DNA of 64,000 bases from assembly GCF_963583255.1 (NCBI RefSeq), contig NC_084816.1:9687600-9751599 (forward strand). Reading direction: 5' to 3'. The notes beneath the pieces were generated by a model. The model did no database searches and had not been told where the DNA came from. It was given only the letters and a program-made list of their open reading frames with translations. Source of the stretch: Pyrus communis. Taxonomy: Eukaryota; Streptophyta; Magnoliopsida; Rosales; Rosaceae. The position numbers were made by a program, and so were the translations under genes. Shown piece after piece: positions 59,284-64,000 of the stretch. Position 1 is the stretch's first letter. Each line of letters begins with the position of its first letter.

Positions 59284-60036
59284 TTATGGGAAGTTGACTA
59301 AATGTTTCTCCTTAATTGTTGGTTTGGGATGTGAAAGTCTATCTATTTCTCTTTCTATTTTATCTAGCTGTTTTCCTATGGTGTGTAGACTCTGGTTCGT
59401 GAAATTTTTTTGTTCAATGACTGGCTTAACTCCTGTATCTTCTTTGGGAAGTTTAAAAGGAGTGGCTGGTATATGTGTGTTTGCGGTCGTAATTAAAATG
59501 ATTTCTTGTGGAGGGCAACTAGAAGAGACTATGGTTTTATCTTCTTTGACCCAATTTTCTTTGATGATGACTTTTAACTTCTTTTCAGACTTGTTAAATT
59601 TCTCAACGAAATCGAAGAAAAATTCTTTAAATATGTGTTTTTTCATGAAATTGGTCCATTTATTGTAGACCTCCAATTTGTGTTCTTTTGTATATTTTTC
59701 CCTAAAGGTATTTCTTCTGGGAATATTTTCCGTTGCTTCGATGTCATCATTGAGCTTCTTTCATTGAATTTTGAATGGTTTGTTTAGGACTAGTTATTGG
59801 TGGTTGACTTGACTTGCTTCGAAATCAGATTCCGTTGGGGAGGTTTGTTCTTCTTGGTTATGGGTGTTAGTTTGGTATCGTGAGTGTGTAACCTGAGAGG
59901 TTGTTTCTACTAATTTTAACTTCATGTTGATTAAATCATTAATTAATTCTTGATGGGTGACTACTGAGCTAGTTTCTACTGATTTTAATTTCTTATTGAC
60001 TAGGGAATTTATTAAATCTTGATCTCGATCCACCAT
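59284..60036 (-). pseudogene. caulimovirid polyprotein region between movement and coat proteins
   Basis: Two open stretches are readable. 60036-59794 has two related repeats (INSLVNKKLKSVETSS, INDLINMKLKLVETTS). 59676-59284 is Lys-rich with a helical stretch (LHTIGKQLDKIEREIDRL). No domain is named with confidence. Position and composition agree with the region linking movement and coat proteins in petuvirus- and florendovirus-like polyproteins. Confidence 0.5.
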
Positions 60037-60258
60037 GTTGGCTGATGTGGATCCAAAAAAAGAATTCCTAACTGGTTCTCTAAACTTGTATGCTTACTGG
60101 TTTTCTTTCATTGATCAAACACCAATTTGAAGGTAGACCGATATTTGACCATTTGATAGTTTTGGGTATTTTGATGTTGGCATTCTCTTAATTGGTTTGT
60201 ATCAAGAGTGTGTGATCTCTATGACTTTTAACTACGGCTTGGAAATTCATATTTGTTC

Positions 60259-60877
60259 CTACGACCTTGTAATAAACTCGATTAAGGCTAATGGTTGAAC
60301 TCTTTCAAGGACTTGATACCCTGAAGTTTTGATGTTTAATGTGAGTGCTTTCAGCATGTGAGGATTTGAAATGCTTATTGTGAGATCTGGGAAACAATCA
60401 AAATGAATTGGCCCATTATAAAGGCTTGACTCGATCATTCCAAGAATGCTATCACTGAAGTCAGTGAATCTTGCATCTCGGAGACATAACAAAATAAAGG
60501 TATTAAGGCATCTTCTTGTTAAAGGTTTTACTGTGATCCGAACTAAACCTATGTGAATGTAATTGTGACCATCTTTTCAATGAGCATTGATTTGTTTTGG
60601 TGTAAATAATTGACAAGTCTCATGTTCTTTATTGAGAGCATAAGCTTTCTTGACTATTTTAACATGATGTTCACTTCTGAAAGAAACTACTGACCATTTT
60701 TTTTTTTTTGTAAATATTTTTACTAGATATTTTGGGGATGTTCCAATCTCCAAAATCAATGCTTTCATCTGTTTGAAATTCTAACTTTTGTTCCTCATTT
60801 ACCATGTCTGGAATCTTACTCAAAATGGACCTGGAGTTAATGCTGGTAGTTGAACTAGATCTAAATAATCTACTCAT
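60259..60877 (-). pseudogene. caulimovirid movement protein region
   Basis: 60877 starts a frame reading MSRLFRSSSTTSINSRS and continuing into an acidic block. 60492-60259 reads LCLRDARFTDFSDSILGMIE, then SSLYNGPIHFDCFPD and LKALTLNIKTSGY, the conserved 30K-type movement protein core of caulimovirids. Stops and a T-rich run (60698-60711) interrupt the frame. In live viruses it opens plasmodesmata; this copy is broken. Confidence 0.75.
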
Positions 60878-61124
60878 TGTTCAAAATGCAAGTTCTTTAA
60901 TTACATAAATCTTACCAGTTTTACTTTCTCCGCGTGTTTGCTAAATTCTCTCTCCACTCATGCCAATCCTATGGACTCATTGTTTGGAACACGACTTACT
61001 GTTTGGTTTGAGAGTAAACAATCCTACTCAGAAAGTTAACATATAAGGTAAACTGTAACTAAAAAGTTGAAATGTGAACAATATGAATAGACTATAAAGA
61101 TGATAACTTAATTACCACTTACTT

Positions 61125-61137
61125 GGCTCTGATACCA
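61125..61137 (-). other. primer binding site (tRNA-iMet) of the viral copy
   Basis: TGGTATCAGAGCC on the minus strand, complementary to the initiator tRNA-Met 3' end. It marks the start of reverse transcription and coordinate zero of caulimovirid genomes. It lies about 250 bp upstream of the movement-protein frame. Confidence 0.8.
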
Positions 61138-61850
61138 AATGGGGCAGAAGTGGGAGCAAATGAGGTTCATATGTAGGATTAAACAAAGTATGGAACTGAT
61201 TGTGATAGATGAATAAAAAGAAATGTATGATTGACTGATTTGTGTTTACCTTGAACTTGAGATATTCGTTGAATTGATTGTGAGTAAGAATTCTATGCCA
61301 ATTGAAATTAATTGTTATGAAAATAATGATGCAAATATAATTTGAAAATAAGTTTTATTGCAAAACTTACACTGGGACTTACAATTGATTTACTGATGAT
61401 TGAGAAAGCAAATAAGAAAATGACTAATGAAAAGGATATTGGTGCATGCATGCATCATTGACATTTGAAAATTTCTTTGGATACAGTGTGAACCCAAAGA
61501 AAGTTTGATTTGTGGAAAATTAACTTGATTTCTCTTTCTCTGGAGTCATCTTCTTATAGACTTGGAAAAGGAGACTTGGAAGATTGATTCCTTTACCGTT
61601 GAAGCACGAGATGGATGATGACTTGCTTTTACTGTTGATGAATAGTGAACTTGTTGGAACAATTGCTGCTTTTACTATGGAATGTGCTGGATTCTTTCTG
61701 CTGACTAAATTGCCTTGTCGGAATTATTGATGCGAATATTTTCTGAACGCTCCATATGGTGACTTGGAATGATGACTGAATTTTCACATGGTAATTGACA
61801 TGGTGTTCACATAGTGACTTGACATGATGACTAACTATGTTCACATGGCT

Positions 61851-62240
61851 TCATGCAAATGGGTCTTGAAAATCCTGGTAGTTGGTCCATTTAGCTATTT
61901 GGCTATTTGGATCGACTGGTTGCTGTGAGGATGCATCTGAAGATTCTGAGTCTGAAGCTTCTTCATGTTCAGAGTGGAGCATTGCTGCTTCTGCAACTAA
62001 TTGTTGAGCTAGGTCTTGGAGCTGGGCAACTTTGTCCTTGCTCTTTGTTCTTGTTGTCTTGGGTGACTTGACTGTTCCTTTGAGGGATAAGGATGGACTA
62101 ATGTCCGATAATGACTATGCTGGAATGATTGGCGACAATGGCTTGGTTGGAATAACTGGAGGTGGAGTAATGGGAAATTCAGAGAGGACCTGACTGATAA
62201 CCCTCTGTTGATTAAATTTATCCCACCACTTGGACTCATT
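61851..62240 (-). pseudogene. caulimovirid C-terminal ORF remnant
   Basis: An open minus-strand stretch with a proline-rich part then an acidic Ser-rich end (EHEEASDSESSDASS), stopping at 61851-61853. One in-frame TAG lies at 62115-62117. The upstream frame (62540-62310) is aromatic-rich and may belong to the same ORF. Function not assigned. Confidence 0.5.
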
Positions 62241-62690
62241 TTACTCTGTAGACTTAACTGGTAACAACTTCATAATTCCACTTCAAGATCTATAGGACTT
62301 TGTACTTGGCCATGAATATTGGTATAAGTGTAATTCTGTAGTTGAATTTGCTTCTGTCAAATTTTGGTTGGAAATTGATGGAGATTTTCTGCATAAGTTC
62401 TTCTGGTAGGAGAATGGCTGTTGGGCCATGGATTGACCACCATTTTGGGAACCATGCAGGAAACTTTAACTTAAAATTTTTGCCAAAATTAATGAACCAT
62501 GAATGACTGAAATCTTCTGTCTGATGAAGAAAGATATTAGTCTAAGCATCAATATAATCAAAATAATTGTAGTGAATATTAGGTAACTGGATGTATTGGG
62601 TGTGAAGGGGTTTACTTTTGTAAAGAGGTATTCCCCAATCGAACCGCTCAGGACCTCACATGAAGGGGGCCCCAAAATTTTTTTTTATAC

Positions 62691-64000
62691 TAGTATACAT
62701 ATATGAAAAATATGTATATATATAAGTAATCTTTTAAAAAGAAAGAGGTAATTCGATTGAAGTTGTTGAACATTACTTTAGGTCGACTATGACACATAAA
62801 AAGTTAAGTGGATCGGCAATCTTGTGCATTGAGAATGATATATTCTATGTATACTTATATCTTTATGGGGAAACTTGATATAAGTCCAATTTTTTGAGCC
62901 AATAGTAGGAATAATCCAATTTATTAAAATAAGTCCAATTTGTTATATTTAATTATCTAATTATCAATAGTTATTTGTTCAATGATAAGATTTATTGTAA
63001 AAATCAAATTTCTTCCCAATTATCTCTTTGCTTATTTCTTTTTATTTATCTTTTTGTTATTTCTTGTTCTTCCTCCTACTTTAAACCCCATTTATAGATT
63101 TTATTTTTAATTTTAATAATCAACCTATATCACAGGTTAATTATATTTATCTACCTATATGACAGATTCTTTTTTTATAATCAACCTGTCACAGATTAAT
63201 GTGTCTTGCTTGTAGGTATGTTATGTTTTTTTACTTTTTAATTAGGTTTCATATCTCACGTTTAGGTATTATATACATTCATATATTTGTTACTTGAGTT
63301 AGGGTAGAATGTTTTGCAGATAAATTTATGTTAGTATATTAGTTTTTTTGTTATAAGATATTAAATATATTCTTTTGGAGTTGGAAAATGCATAATATTA
63401 GAAGATTTAATTGATTTTTAATAATTTTAGAAAATATAAAATGAGTATAAAAGAAATAAAAACATATAATTAGATAACTAGACTCACTCCTAAAAACACT
63501 CTACATTTTTGGACTTGGATCTAAAAGCCCCTATATTTATTTTGGTCAAACTAATATGTTTTAAGCCTGAAAAAGGGATATATAAAAAAAAATTTACATT
63601 TTATTTTTCTTGTGAAAATAATGTGTCGGAAAGGCCTCATTGTAGTTTCTCGTCCTAGGCCACCAAAAACTCAGAAACGACACTAACTAACTATATAACT
63701 TATTAATGCTATAGTTTTACTAAAAATAAATTTACAAAAAATTAAAATTGTATTTAGGGTTTTAGGGGTAGTTAAAGTCGTGAAGAATGTGGAAATGTAT
63801 TGGGTAAGAAATATGATTCGAGTCCAAGAAGAAAAAAAAATTAAAGTAGACTTTCAAGATCTCCTTAAACAAAAGAGGAAGACTAGACTTTGAGGTTCTT
63901 ACAAGAAAAATTACACACACATGGCAACCCTCTGAAAATCATGCATCAAAACATTTTTTGGTCAACATTTATAAAAAATTATAGTAGACAATGTACACAC
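62691..64000. other. AT-rich spacer
   Basis: No gene, no bounded repeat seen. Three similar phrases on CACAG(A/G)TTAAT or ATGACAGATT with CAACCTAT/CAACCTGT occur at 63120-63200. Confidence 0.5.

Larger units (their letters stand above)
55365..62690 (-). mobile_element. endogenous caulimovirid (pararetrovirus) copy, degraded
   Basis: The minus-strand order is: short C-terminal ORF block (62240-61851), non-coding region with a tRNA-iMet primer binding site (61125-61137), movement-protein block (60877-60259), coat-protein region ending in a CCHC knuckle (59676-57838), aspartic protease (about 56520-56390), then reverse transcriptase that stops at about 55365. This is the Caulimoviridae order; the genus cannot be assigned by eye (florendovirus or petuvirus-like is possible). 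Multiple stops and frameshifts occur. RNase H is missing, and a TRIM splits the region between coat and protease. The copy cannot make a complete virus. Ends are approximate. Confidence 0.85.

Noticed and set aside
1..64000. CRISPR arrays, rRNA genes, bacterial operons
   Set aside because: None seen; the regular repeats are minisatellite, CACTA subterminal motifs or LTRs.

Overview
The window is nuclear DNA from a flowering plant. It has spliced genes of land-plant families (an AGO5-type Argonaute, a GPI-type A1 aspartic protease, an SRPK kinase, a plastid MRS2-11-type Mg2+ transporter), AT-rich spacers, and dense nested plant transposons. The repeat families and gene styles look like a woody eudicot, probably Rosaceae (Malus/Pyrus/Prunus side). 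That placement is inference from pattern memory, not a computed match.

Layout. (1) 1-6334: the minus-strand body and right end of a CACTA (En/Spm) DNA transposon, with an almost complete transposase broken by two stops. (2) 6335-8854: a decayed AGO5-like gene copy that has lost PAZ but keeps a readable MID-PIWI half. (3) about 10379-23361: a minus-strand Tat-lineage Ty3/gypsy retrotransposon with an antisense plant-mobile-domain ORF. Its integrase is split by a 1.8-kb mini-copia element and its gag by a 1.0-kb Harbinger-like element. (4) 23362-25522: LTR-like sequence. (5) 25957-28906: a second AGO5-like copy, in the same orientation as the first, with a solo LTR in one exon and several inactivating changes. 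(6) 29-34 kb: spacer with a tRNA-derived SINE, a 27-bp minisatellite and microsatellites. (7) 34469-37953: a complete ten-exon aspartic protease gene (minus). (8) 38-42.7 kb: spacer with a SINE and a solo TRIM-type LTR. (9) 42820-43994: a two-exon RBR E3 ligase gene (plus). (10) 46830-49782: a complete SRPK gene (plus). (11) 50535-55011: a complete 13-exon MRS2-11-like gene (minus), convergent with the kinase. (12) about 55365-62690: a degraded endogenous caulimovirid (minus) interrupted by a TRIM with three LTRs. (13) 62.7-64 kb: AT-rich spacer.

The four intact genes belong to unrelated house-keeping or signalling pathways; nothing suggests they act together. The left 29 kb is best read as a disrupted tandem AGO5 locus that became a transposon sink. 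Five insertions (mini-copia, Harbinger-like element, solo LTR in AGO copy 2, solo TRIM LTR, triple-LTR TRIM) and one SINE have target-site duplications readable by eye. In two of them, removing the insert rejoins an open frame, which dates the nesting order. Exon limits for the protease, kinase, RBR and MRS2 genes were chosen on GT/AG borders and give totals divisible by three. All protein family calls come from reading motifs, without database searches.
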